Shown here: piece after piece, positions 35,222 through 44,913 of the stretch | Layout of the letters: every line of letters begins with the position of its first letter | Numbering within the stretch: position 1 is the stretch's first letter | From: an uncultured Holophagaceae bacterium | Lineage (GTDB): Bacteria; Acidobacteriota; Holophagae; Holophagales; Holophagaceae | Assembly: GCA_903843705.1 (NCBI GenBank) | Contig: CAIMQW010000042.1 | Location: forward strand, 1 to 54,728 | DNA length: 54,728 bases | Reading direction: 5' to 3' | Translations under genes and position numbers: made by a program | The notes under the pieces: model-generated | Told to the model about the DNA's origin: nothing | What the model saw: only the letters and a program-made list of their open reading frames with translations | Databases searched by the model: none

Positions 35222-36223
35222 ATGTCCCGGACCCCGATGACCCTGACCGCGCAGGATCTGGCCGAACGTTTGGGGGGCACCCTGGAGCATTGTCCCCCGG
35301 ATCGCCCCATTTCCGAAGTGAAGCCGCTGGAGGAGGCTGAAGCGGGCTCCATCTCCTTCCTTACCAACCCCAGGTATGCCAGCCGGGCCCAGGAGAGTCC
35401 GGCGGGCCTGATCCTGGTGGATGCCAAGACGGACCTGGGTGACCGACCGGTCCTGCGGGTGCCGCACCCCTACTGGTGCTTCGCCCAGGCCATCGGCTGG
35501 CTGCATCCCGAAGCGGCGCCAGAGCGGAGTGCTACGCCGGTGCACCCCTCGGCGGTGCTTAGCGCGGACTGCGTGGTGGCCCCGGGTGCCACCGTGGGCG
35601 CCCGGACCGTGGTGGCCGCCGGCTGTGTGCTGCATCCAGGGGTCCATGTCGGGGATGACTGCGAGCTGGGGGAAGGCTGTGAGTTGTTTCCCGGCGTGGT
35701 GCTCTACCGCCAGACCCGGCTGGGCCGGCGAGTGGTCATCCACGCCAACTCCGTGGTAGGCAGCGACGGCTACGGCTACGTCCTCGTGAAGGGGCGTCAC
35801 GCCAAGATTCCCCAGGTGGGCTGGGTGGAGGTGGGTGACGATGTGGAGATCGGCGCCTGTGTCTGCATCGACCGCGGTGTGCTGGGTCCCACGCGGATCG
35901 GCGCTGGTACCAAGATCGACAACCAGGTCCAGGTGGCCCACAACGTCCAGGTGGGGAGCCACTGCCTGCTGGTGGCCCAGTCGGGCATCAGTGGGTCCAC
36001 GAAGCTGGGCGACTACGTGACCCTGGCGGGCAAGGTCGGGGTCGTGGGCCACATCGAGATTGGCGCGCGCAGCGTCGTGGGTGGCAACAGCGTGGTGGCC
36101 AAGAGCCTGCCCGAGGGCAGCTTCGTCACCGGGTTCCCGGCCCGTCCCCATCGGGAGTGGGCTGAGGCCCAGGCGGCGCTGAACCGGCTGCCGAGGCTGA
36201 TTAGGCAGCTGCGGAAGGGCTGA
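35222..36223 (+). CDS. lpxD: UDP-3-O-acylglucosamine N-acyltransferase
   Basis: 333 residues; adds the N-linked acyl chain in lipid A synthesis. N-terminal uridine-binding domain (about 1-105) then hexapeptide repeats forming a left-handed beta helix, with NSVVGSDGYGYV and the catalytic His in VAHNVQVG. GAGGAG precedes ATG 35222. It stands apart from other lpx genes. Its stop codon directly abuts the stop of the convergent hybrid kinase. Confidence 0.95.
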   Translation: MSRTPMTLTAQDLAERLGGTLEHCPPDRPISEVKPLEEAEAGSISFLTNPRYASRAQESPAGLILVDAKTDLGDRPVLRVPHPYWCFAQAIGWLHPEAAPERSATPVHPSAVLSADCVVAPGATVGARTVVAAGCVLHPGVHVGDDCELGEGCELFPGVVLYRQTRLGRRVVIHANSVVGSDGYGYVLVKGRHAKIPQVGWVEVGDDVEIGACVCIDRGVLGPTRIGAGTKIDNQVQVAHNVQVGSHCLLVAQSGISGSTKLGDYVTLAGKVGVVGHIEIGARSVVGGNSVVAKSLPEGSFVTGFPARPHREWAEAQAALNRLPRLIRQLRKG

Positions 36224-38142
<1,919 letters not shown>

Positions 38143-38146
<4 letters not shown>

Positions 38147-39177
38147 GGCTGCCGTCGGGCGGGGGGGAAGCTCAGGAGGAAGGAGGCTCCCCTGCGCCGT
38201 TCCAGCTCCAGGACCCCAGACAGCTGATCGGTCAGGGCTTTGACCAACTGGAATCCTAGACCACCCCGGTCCAGCTCCACGGTGGCAGGCAGCCCCTGCC
38301 CGGAATCGGCCACCCGCAGGGTGGTCCAGCCCCTGGCGTCCTGGCCGAGCTCGATATCGAGGCTGCCCCCCTCGCCAGGAGGGAAGGCGTGTTGGAGGGC
38401 GTTGGCCACCAGTTCGTTGAGAATCAGGCCCAGGGGCATCGGGGCGTCGGGGCCGATGTCCACCTCCGCCACCCGCACCTGCAGGTCGATGAGGGCCGGG
38501 ACGCTGGCATAGCTCCGCACGAGCCGCTCGGCGAGGGTCTGCACATAGCTCGGCAGGTCCAGCTGGGAGAAATCGGGGGCGTGCTTGAGCTTCTGGTGGA
38601 TGAGGGCGATGGCCTGGATGCGTTCCTGGGCCTCCTGCAGGGCCCGCTGCAGGGCGGGGTCCTGGTTGGTCGAGGCCTGCAGCCGCAGCAGGCTGGAGAC
38701 CACCTGGAGGTTGTTCTTCACCCGGTGGTGGATCTCGCGGAGCAGCAGGTCCTTTTGCCTCAGGGAGGCCTCCAGGACGTTCTCCTCGGCCACCTTCTGG
38801 GCATGGATGTCGAAGAGGAAGCCCATGACGGGGCTCTCGGGGGTGCCGGCTTCCAGCCCTCCGGCGGCCCGCACCCAGCGGGAGCCCCCCTCGGGGGTCT
38901 GGAGTCGGAACTCGAACTGGGGGCTGCCCTGCGCGGGGCCCAGTTCCTGGAGGAAGCTACGGAAGGCTCCCTGGTCCTCGGGGTGTACGACGCCGCCCCA
39001 GAAGGGGAGGGTGCGCCAGCTCTCCTGCGGCCAGCCGAAGAGGTCCTCATTGGTGCGGCCCAGGTAGAGACAGATCCCGCTCTCAGGGTCCATGGACCAG
39101 GGGATGGCACCCGTGCAGGCCATGAGCTGCTCCAGCCGCCGGTTGGGGCGGTCTTCGGGGAGGGCGGGAGCGCTCAC
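38143..39177 (-). CDS. PAS-containing histidine kinase of the HisKA_2 class
   Basis: 344 residues from GTG 39177, two bases after the FliK-like stop. PAS at about 15-130 ([21 protein letters not shown]), then [21 protein letters not shown], the HisKA_2 phosphoacceptor motif, and a HATPase with [15 protein letters not shown] and DSGQGLP. This class usually signals to stand-alone or fused receivers, here possibly the N-terminal receiver of the next protein. Confidence 0.92.
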
Positions 39178-39179
39178 GG

Positions 39180-40067
39180 CTAGCCTATGGCCTGGAGCGG
39201 GGAGGCTCCCGCCATGGCGCGAAGGTCAGGCAGTCCGGGGGGCAAGGTGAGCACCTGGATGTCCACGGGCCTCCCGAGGGCCTTCAGCTCAGCCTCGAGC
39301 TCGGGACGTAGAGCGGCGATCTGGCTGGGATCCTGGAGCCAGAGGCGCACCCGCAGGCCTGCGCTGCGCTGCTCCAGGCCCATGCGCACCTCGCCCAGGG
39401 CGCTGAAGGGGACGCTCAGGAACACCCGATGGGTCGGCGTCGCCTCGGCGCCCGAGGCATCCCGCTCGTCCTCGATCCAGAGTCGCAGCGGTCCGCCCCC
39501 CATGGCCCAGGGTAGGGGAAGCTCAAACCAGCCGGTGCCCTCCTGGGCCTGGAGCTGATGGAAGGGGGCCTCGGCCGGGGAGGCGGCGGGATTGGCCAAG
39601 GTCTTCATGGCCTCCTTCATCCAAGTGAGCCAGCTCTCGGGCTGCTCGGCGACGGCCGTGCCGGCCTGGATGAGGCTGCGGAACAAGGCCGCAAGGGGGG
39701 CCTGGTCGCTGCCGGCCTGGGTTCGCGCCAGCAGTTGGGCGGCCTCGCCGAAGACCAGGGGCGCCAACACCGCCGGAGCGGGGGGCGGGGTGGCCCGGAG
39801 CACCTGTAGCCGGATGCCGGTGCCTTCCGGAAGGGGCAGGGCCTTCAGGGCCAGGGTGCTGCCCGCCGGGAAGGGCAGGTCTCCCTGGGCCTTCAGTAGC
39901 TCCCCACCGGCCAGCCGCAGGAGCATCCCCTCGGGCAGGAGGGCCTCCAGGGTGGCCTCGAGGGTCTGCCCGCTGAGGGCGGCCGTGAGGGCCGGGGTGG
40001 AAGGCGCCGTCGCCGGGATCCTCAGGGATCCCAGCAAGGCAGGCGTCAGTCCCAGGTTTTCGATCAA
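39180..40067 (-). CDS. FliK-like (flagellar hook-length control domain) protein
   Basis: 295 residues with TTG start at 40067. The N-terminal two thirds are Ala/Leu/Pro-rich and low in conserved features. The C-terminal part ([26 protein letters not shown] then [20 protein letters not shown]) resembles the Flg_hook domain of FliK. No flagellar structural genes adjoin it. A true hook ruler would normally be longer, so it may be a divergent relative. It sits 31 bases after cheB. Confidence 0.55.
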   Translation of the reverse strand: MIENLGLTPALLGSLRIPATAPSTPALTAALSGQTLEATLEALLPEGMLLRLAGGELLKAQGDLPFPAGSTLALKALPLPEGTGIRLQVLRATPPPAPAVLAPLVFGEAAQLLARTQAGSDQAPLAALFRSLIQAGTAVAEQPESWLTWMKEAMKTLANPAASPAEAPFHQLQAQEGTGWFELPLPWAMGGGPLRLWIEDERDASGAEATPTHRVFLSVPFSALGEVRMGLEQRSAGLRVRLWLQDPSQIAALRPELEAELKALGRPVDIQVLTLPPGLPDLRAMAGASPLQAIG

Positions 40068-40098
40068 GGCTGCCCCATTCGATGGTTCCGATTCCCGC

Positions 40099-41208
40099 CT
40101 AGAGCCTGAAATGCCGACGAATTTGGCCCGGGATCTCGCTCAGGGGGGCCACCACATCGACGCAGCCACGCTCCACGGCTGCCCGGGGCATCCCGTAGAC
40201 CACGCAGGACTCCTCGGATTCCGCAAAGGTATAGGCGCCCCGGAGCTTCAGCTGTTCCATGCCCTTGGCCCCATCCGCGCCCATGCCGGTGAGGATCCCG
40301 GCCAGCACATGGCCCCGGAACAGCTCCGCCACACTGAGGAAGAGGACATCGACGCTGGGGCGGTGCAGGGAGCCGACGGGCTCTGGGCTCAGCTCGATGC
40401 AGCCCTTGGGGCCGCGAGGGCCGTAGGTCAGGTGGATCCCGCCGGGCGCGATGTAGACCGTCCCAGCCTTCAGGGGCTCACCCTGCTCGGCCTCCTTCAC
40501 GTGGACCTGGCAGAGGCCGTCCAGGCGGTCCGCGAAGGGCTTGGTGAAGGTGCTGGGCATGTGCTGGACGATGAGGCAGGGTACCGGCAGGTTGGCCGGT
40601 AGCGTGGGCAGGATGTCCTGGAGGGCCTTGGGGCCGCCGGTGGAGCTGCCGATGACCAGTAGGTCCGCCTGGGTTGCGGAGGCGAGGCTGGCGCCAGCGG
40701 GGACCGGCACCTTTGGCAGGGCCGCAGGTCGGTGGGGCACGGCCACGGGCGCGTGCACCGCCGGCGCTGGTCCCGCCGCACCCGGCGCGGAGGGCGGGCG
40801 GTGGAACCGGGGCGACGAGGCGAGGCGGCGCACCTTCTCCTGCAGGTCGTGCTGGATCTGCAAGATGCTCATGCTCGCGTAGCTATTCTCCTTGGGAATG
40901 AAGTCCAGGGCACCGATGGAGAGAGCCTCCAGGGTGGTCCGGGCGCCCTCCTGGGTGAGGCTCGAGACCATCAGCACCGGCATGGGATGGTCCGCCATGA
41001 TCTTCTTAAGGCAGGAGAGTCCGTCCATGCGGGGCATCTCGATGTCGAGGGTGACGATGTCGGGCCTGTGCTCCTGGATCTTCTCGAGGGCGTCGAGGCC
41101 GTCCCGCGCCGTCGCGACCACGCGAAGATCCGGGGCCTCCTCCAGCATCTTTTGGAGGGTCTTCCGCATGAAGGGGCTGTCATCCACCACCAGGATCCGG
41201 ATCGTCAT
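40099..41208 (-). CDS. cheB: Chemotaxis protein-glutamate methylesterase CheB
   Basis: 369 residues: receiver with D55 (IVTLDIEMPRMDG) and methylesterase with Ser in GSSTGGPKAL, His in VQHMPSTF and Asp in GMGADGAKGM. A Pro/Ala-rich linker of about 45 residues joins them. It demethylates or deamidates chemoreceptors after phosphorylation. CheR is encoded in the same directon, separated by two HDOD genes, but no CheA, CheW or CheY gene is here. Confidence 0.97.
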   Translation of the reverse strand: MTIRILVVDDSPFMRKTLQKMLEEAPDLRVVATARDGLDALEKIQEHRPDIVTLDIEMPRMDGLSCLKKIMADHPMPVLMVSSLTQEGARTTLEALSIGALDFIPKENSYASMSILQIQHDLQEKVRRLASSPRFHRPPSAPGAAGPAPAVHAPVAVPHRPAALPKVPVPAGASLASATQADLLVIGSSTGGPKALQDILPTLPANLPVPCLIVQHMPSTFTKPFADRLDGLCQVHVKEAEQGEPLKAGTVYIAPGGIHLTYGPRGPKGCIELSPEPVGSLHRPSVDVLFLSVAELFRGHVLAGILTGMGADGAKGMEQLKLRGAYTFAESEESCVVYGMPRAAVERGCVDVVAPLSEIPGQIRRHFRL

Positions 41209-41217
41209 GGGATTCCT

Positions 41218-42081
41218 CTAGGCCTGGAAAGCCAGCTCGACGAAGGCCAGGGCATGGTCCAGCTCGTCATCGATGGAGAAGGTGAGGCGCTCCACATCCA
41301 GATCCTTCTGGAGGGCGCCGGCCATGACCGCCTTGAAGGCCGACAGCTCGTCCAGGGACACTAGCAGGTGCTCATCGGCGGGACCCATCGGAATGCGGGT
41401 CCGCACCAGCAGGTCCGAGAGGTTTATGAGGTTAGGGAGGAAGTCACTGTTCGGGGGTTCGTGGTGATCGCGGATCACTTCCACGATGGTCTGGGGGAAG
41501 GACCAGTCCGCAGCGAGGAGGGCCCCAGCCTCGGCGTGGTCCAGGCCCAGCACCTCCCGCTCGGCATCGAGGAAGAAGGCGCCCCCTTCGACCTGTTGGA
41601 GCACCGTCGCGTAGGCCTCGGGATAGCAGGTATCCAGGGCGATCTTGCCAATGTCGTGGAGCAGCCCGGAGAGGAAGGCGGTCTCTGCCTGGCCGTGCCG
41701 CTTGGCCAGGATGCAGATGCCCTTCGCGGTGAGACCCACGGCCACGCTGTGCTGCCAGAGCTTCACGGCGTTGAGGTGGGTGCCGCCCTTCAGGGTGCGC
41801 ACCAGGGCGGCGCCCGTGCCCAGGTTGGCCACGGCGTCGAACCCGAGGCGCAGCACCGCGCTGCGAAGGTCCTGGATCGAACCTGTCCCGGCGTAGAGCG
41901 CCGAGTTGGCGAGGCGCAGCAGGGTGGCGGAGAGCGAGGGATCCTTCGAGAGGATGCCGAGGATGCGGTCCACGGTGCAGCGCTCGTCCTGAACGGCCTC
42001 GCCCAGAGCCACCACCGTCAAGGGCAGGCTCGGAAGGGACTTGGCCTTCAGGCGCGAGATGAACTGCTCCCGGGTGATCAT
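41218..42081 (-). CDS. HDOD-domain protein (first after cheB in reading left to right)
   Basis: 287 residues, a single HDOD domain: LPSLPLTVVALGEAV, ILSKDPSLSATLLRLANSALYAG, then LLHDIGKIALDTCYP and DHAEAGALLAADWSFP. HDOD proteins are signal-output scaffolds related to HD hydrolases, tied to c-di-GMP, chemotaxis or surface behaviour. It abuts the neighbouring HDOD gene (ATG at 42081, next stop at 42082). Confidence 0.93.
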   Translation of the reverse strand: MITREQFISRLKAKSLPSLPLTVVALGEAVQDERCTVDRILGILSKDPSLSATLLRLANSALYAGTGSIQDLRSAVLRLGFDAVANLGTGAALVRTLKGGTHLNAVKLWQHSVAVGLTAKGICILAKRHGQAETAFLSGLLHDIGKIALDTCYPEAYATVLQQVEGGAFFLDAEREVLGLDHAEAGALLAADWSFPQTIVEVIRDHHEPPNSDFLPNLINLSDLLVRTRIPMGPADEHLLVSLDELSAFKAVMAGALQKDLDVERLTFSIDDELDHALAFVELAFQA

Positions 42082-42930
42082 CTAGAACTCCGCGATCATC
42101 GTCTTGTCCTGCTCGATGGCGGCCCGGATGCCCTCCTTGATGCCGGTCAGGGCTTCGGGGCCGACCTGGAGGATCTCCATGGCCTGCATGGAAGAGCCTT
42201 CAAGGTGCTGAGGATCGCCAATACCGATCTTCTCCTCCAGAGCCATTTGGTTCGCGAGGGCCACGATGGCCGACAGCTCCTGGTGGTCCTTGGGGGCATG
42301 GATGGGATCGTGGTGCCAGCGCACCGCTGATTGCAGGCTCGGCGCCAGGTTCCACTTGCCCACCAAGGCCTCGCCCACCATGGCGTGGTCGAAACCGAAG
42401 GTATCCAGTTCCAGGTTGAGACAGACCCCATTCTCGTTGTAGACCGTGCGCAGCAGGGCCCCGTAGCGCTCAGGGAACTTCACCCCCAGGACCGACTTTC
42501 CGATGTCATGCAGCAGGCCGCCGATGAAGGCCTCCTCCACGCGGGGGAAGCGGAAGCTCTTGGCGAAGGCCCGGCTGGCGATGGCCGAGATCAGCGCGTG
42601 CTCCCAGATCAGTCGCTCCTGCAGGCCCACCGAGCCCCGGTGGTAGAGGTTCTTGGCGGAGCTGGCGATGACCACGCTCTTGATGGTGCTGAAGCCGAGG
42701 GTCATGATCGCCTGGGTCAGCGTTGTGACCTCCCGCACCATGCCGAACATGGCCGAGTTGGAGATCTTCAGGATCTGGCTGGTGAGGGCCTGGTCCGTGG
42801 AGATGACCTTGCGGAGATCTTCCGCATTGGCATCCGGGTCGGCGGATACGCGCAGAACTTGGGAGGCCACCTGGGGAAGAGGAGGCAGGTCGCCGAGGTT
42901 CGCAATCAGTTCTTGGGGGGTGATGGGCAT
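42082..42930 (-). CDS. HDOD-domain protein (paralog, between cheR and the other HDOD gene)
   Basis: 282 residues from ATG 42930, which follows AGGAGCGG; the frame upstream to 43098 lies inside cheR. Residues 1-210 form an HDOD domain (LPPLPQVASQVLRVSAD, VISTDQALTSQILKISNSAMFG, GGLLHDIGKSVLGVKFP). It is paralogous to the next gene but only distantly, so the pair is probably an old duplication with separate roles. Confidence 0.93.
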   Translation of the reverse strand: MPITPQELIANLGDLPPLPQVASQVLRVSADPDANAEDLRKVISTDQALTSQILKISNSAMFGMVREVTTLTQAIMTLGFSTIKSVVIASSAKNLYHRGSVGLQERLIWEHALISAIASRAFAKSFRFPRVEEAFIGGLLHDIGKSVLGVKFPERYGALLRTVYNENGVCLNLELDTFGFDHAMVGEALVGKWNLAPSLQSAVRWHHDPIHAPKDHQELSAIVALANQMALEEKIGIGDPQHLEGSSMQAMEILQVGPEALTGIKEGIRAAIEQDKTMIAEF

Positions 42931-43009
42931 GTTCCGCTCCTGGCCGCTCAGTCCTTGTGGTGCATCCTGCCTGGTTTCATCGCGACTCCGTTGGGTGCTG
43001 TGGTGACCG

Positions 43010-43867
43010 CTAAGTCCGCTTCCGGTAGCCCATGGCTTTGCTGAAATGCAGCAGCTCAAACCCGGTGTTGAAGGCATGGATGCTTTCGCTGTGCCCAACC
43101 AGGAGATAAGCCTTGGTATGAAGTTGGCTATGAAATTCCTGGAGGACCCGGGTCTTCACGGCCTCGTCGAAGTAGATCAGCACGTTGCGGCAGAAGATGA
43201 TGTCGAAGGTGCCGAGCTGCCGGTAGGAGGCGTAGTCCACGAGGTTGAAGTTCTTGAGGCTGGTGAAGCGCTGCAGCTCGGGCTTGACCTGGAACAGGTC
43301 CTTGCCGAGCGCCGTGAAGTGGCGGTTCAGTTGCTCCGGCGTGAGGTTCCGCAGGGTGTAGCTGTTGTAGACCCCGTCCTGGGCCAGGGCCAGCACTTTC
43401 TCGCTGATGTCCGTGCCCAGGATCTCCACGGTGAACCCCCGCAGCACGGTGTCCTTCAGCTCCTGGCAGATCATGGCCAGGGTGTAGGGCTCCTCGCCGC
43501 TAGAGCAGGCCGCGGACCAGATCCTCAGCCGGCTCTGGCCCCGCTCCCGCGCCAGCTTGGCGGCGTCGGGGAGGACGAGGTTCTGGAAGGCCTCGATCTG
43601 GGGCGGGTTGCGCCAGAAGCTGGTCTCGTTGGTGGTGATCTCCACGAACAGGCGCTTGAGCTCGGCCGGGCCCTGGCTGCCCTGCAGGAGGGACATATAG
43701 TCGGCGTAGCTGCGCAGGTTCAGGTCGCCGATGCGCTTGCTGAGGCGGTTTTCCAGGAAGTATTGCTTGGATTCACTGAAAAAGATGCCCGACTTGGCAT
43801 AGATGTAATCCCGGAGGCTCCGGAATTCGGCAAGGGTCATCTGTTGCTTGGCCTGAAGTGGGTCCAT
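43010..43867 (-). CDS. cheR: Chemotaxis protein methyltransferase CheR
   Basis: 285 residues: N-terminal helical domain (FRSLRDYIYAKSGIFF, KRIGDLNLRSYADY) and SAM-binding domain (ITTNETSFWRNPPQIEAF, RIWSAACSSGEEPYTLAM, GTDISEKVLALA, FDIIFCRNVLIYF). It methylates glutamates of chemoreceptors. It begins the chemotaxis part of the directon, 46 bases after acpS. The nearest receptor gene in the window is at 9550. Confidence 0.97.
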   Translation of the reverse strand: MDPLQAKQQMTLAEFRSLRDYIYAKSGIFFSESKQYFLENRLSKRIGDLNLRSYADYMSLLQGSQGPAELKRLFVEITTNETSFWRNPPQIEAFQNLVLPDAAKLARERGQSRLRIWSAACSSGEEPYTLAMICQELKDTVLRGFTVEILGTDISEKVLALAQDGVYNSYTLRNLTPEQLNRHFTALGKDLFQVKPELQRFTSLKNFNLVDYASYRQLGTFDIIFCRNVLIYFDEAVKTRVLQEFHSQLHTKAYLLVGHSESIHAFNTGFELLHFSKAMGYRKRT

Positions 43868-43913
43868 CGAGTCGTCCTACTTGCGGGATCGGCTCAAGTG
43901 CCCGGGCCTTGAG

Positions 43914-44282
43914 TTATCGCTCGAGTATGACCACCGCCAGGGCCAGGTCCCCATCATGGGAGACACTCCCATGGAGGGTCCTGATCTCCCGGTCTGCCAG
44001 TAACTTGGCCAGGGATCCCACGGCCCAGAGGCGGCCGTTCACGTAGCGCAGCTCCTTCCAGGACCAGCCATCGAGGCCCGTGCCCAGGGCCTTGCCGAAG
44101 GCTTCCCGCAGGGCCCAGCGGCCCGCGAGGCGCTCGGGCAGCCGCTCCCGGTTCCCCTCCAGGAGGTAGGCCAGCTCTTCCGGATGCAGGATCCGCCCTC
44201 CGGCCTTCTCGGCCCCGAAGCGCTCCACCAGATGCCGCCAGCGGGAGGGGGGACATAGATCCGTTCCAAGGCCGACGATCAT
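43914..44282 (-). CDS. acpS: Holo-[acyl-carrier-protein] synthase
   Basis: 122 residues; transfers 4'-phosphopantetheine from CoA to ACP. MIVGLGTDLCPPSRW holds the metal ligand D8, and RWALREAFGKALGTG holds the second acidic ligand and family signature. AAGGGGG precedes ATG 44282. The start overlaps the stop of a short upstream ORF (44279-44404) whose own N-terminus resembles AcpS. The longer frame to 44438 is rejected. Confidence 0.93.
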   Translation of the reverse strand: MIVGLGTDLCPPSRWRHLVERFGAEKAGGRILHPEELAYLLEGNRERLPERLAGRWALREAFGKALGTGLDGWSWKELRYVNGRLWAVGSLAKLLADREIRTLHGSVSHDGDLALAVVILER

Positions 44283-44404
44283 GGCAACCCCCTTCGCCAC
44301 TTGATTCCCTCCTCGCCGGGGCCCGACTCCGCAGGCTCCCCCGGAGCCTGCTCTGTCACCCGGCGGTCGGGAGGACATATGTCTAGGCCGAGCCCGATGA
44401 TCAC
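44279..44404 (-). CDS. Short ORF with AcpS-like N-terminus, coupled to acpS
   Basis: GTG 44404 opens a 41-codon frame VIIGLGLDICPPDRR... ending in a TGA that overlaps the acpS ATG (ATGA). Its first 15 residues parallel the acpS start (MIVGLGTDLCPPSRW) including the Asp at position 8; after that the similarity ends and the sequence is Glu/Pro/Gly-rich. Its GTG overlaps the stop of the GNAT gene. It may be a remnant of an acpS duplication or a translated leader that couples translation. Confidence 0.5.
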   Translation of the reverse strand: MIIGLGLDICPPDRRVTEQAPGEPAESGPGEEGIKWRRGLP

Positions 44405-44886
44405 GGCAGCTCCCGGGCGAACCACTGGTCACAGCCACCGTGGCCTGTGCGGCCCAGGGGGGCGCAGAGGGTCCAGAACCCCAACTTCCGGTAGAGCCGG
44501 ATGGCCTGGTCCATGCCTGTCAGTGTCTCCAGGTAGCAGGTCCGGTGGCCCAGGTCTCCGGCCACGCCTAAGCAGTGGCGAAGCAAGGCTTCCCCTACGC
44601 CCTGGCCCCTGGCCTCGGGCAGGAAATACATCTTCCGCAGCTCACAGACCCCAGGCCCGCCGCCGACCAGGGGGGCCACGCCGGCACCCCCCACCACGCG
44701 ACCGCCTGCAGCCACCACCACGAAGTATGCGGCACCGGGGGTCCCGTAGGCCGCGCTCATGTGGTCCACCTCGAGATCGTGGATCGCGAAGCCCGGGCCG
44801 TCGGCGCCAAACTCCGGCATGACCGCGCGGATGACGGTGGCCATGGCCGCGTCGTCCTCGGGGCGGATGGGGCGGAAGGTGAGCAC
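44401..44886 (-). CDS. GNAT-family N-acetyltransferase
   Basis: 161 residues from GTG 44886. FRPIRPEDDAAMATVIRAVM begins the fold, ELRKMYFLPEARGQGVGEALLRH is the acetyl-CoA-binding motif A, and AIRLYRKLGFW is motif B. Substrate unknown. Its stop overlaps the GTG of the AcpS-like leader ORF, so it is translationally linked to acpS. Confidence 0.9.
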   Translation of the reverse strand: MLTFRPIRPEDDAAMATVIRAVMPEFGADGPGFAIHDLEVDHMSAAYGTPGAAYFVVVAAGGRVVGGAGVAPLVGGGPGVCELRKMYFLPEARGQGVGEALLRHCLGVAGDLGHRTCYLETLTGMDQAIRLYRKLGFWTLCAPLGRTGHGGCDQWFARELP

Positions 44887-44913
44887 CCCCCTAGGGTAGC
44901 GCAGCGGGAACGC

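Noticed and set aside
34343..36151. 602-codon form of lgt
   Set aside because: Everything upstream of 35137 lies antisense to lpxD and is low-complexity; Lgt begins at MHPVLLEFG.
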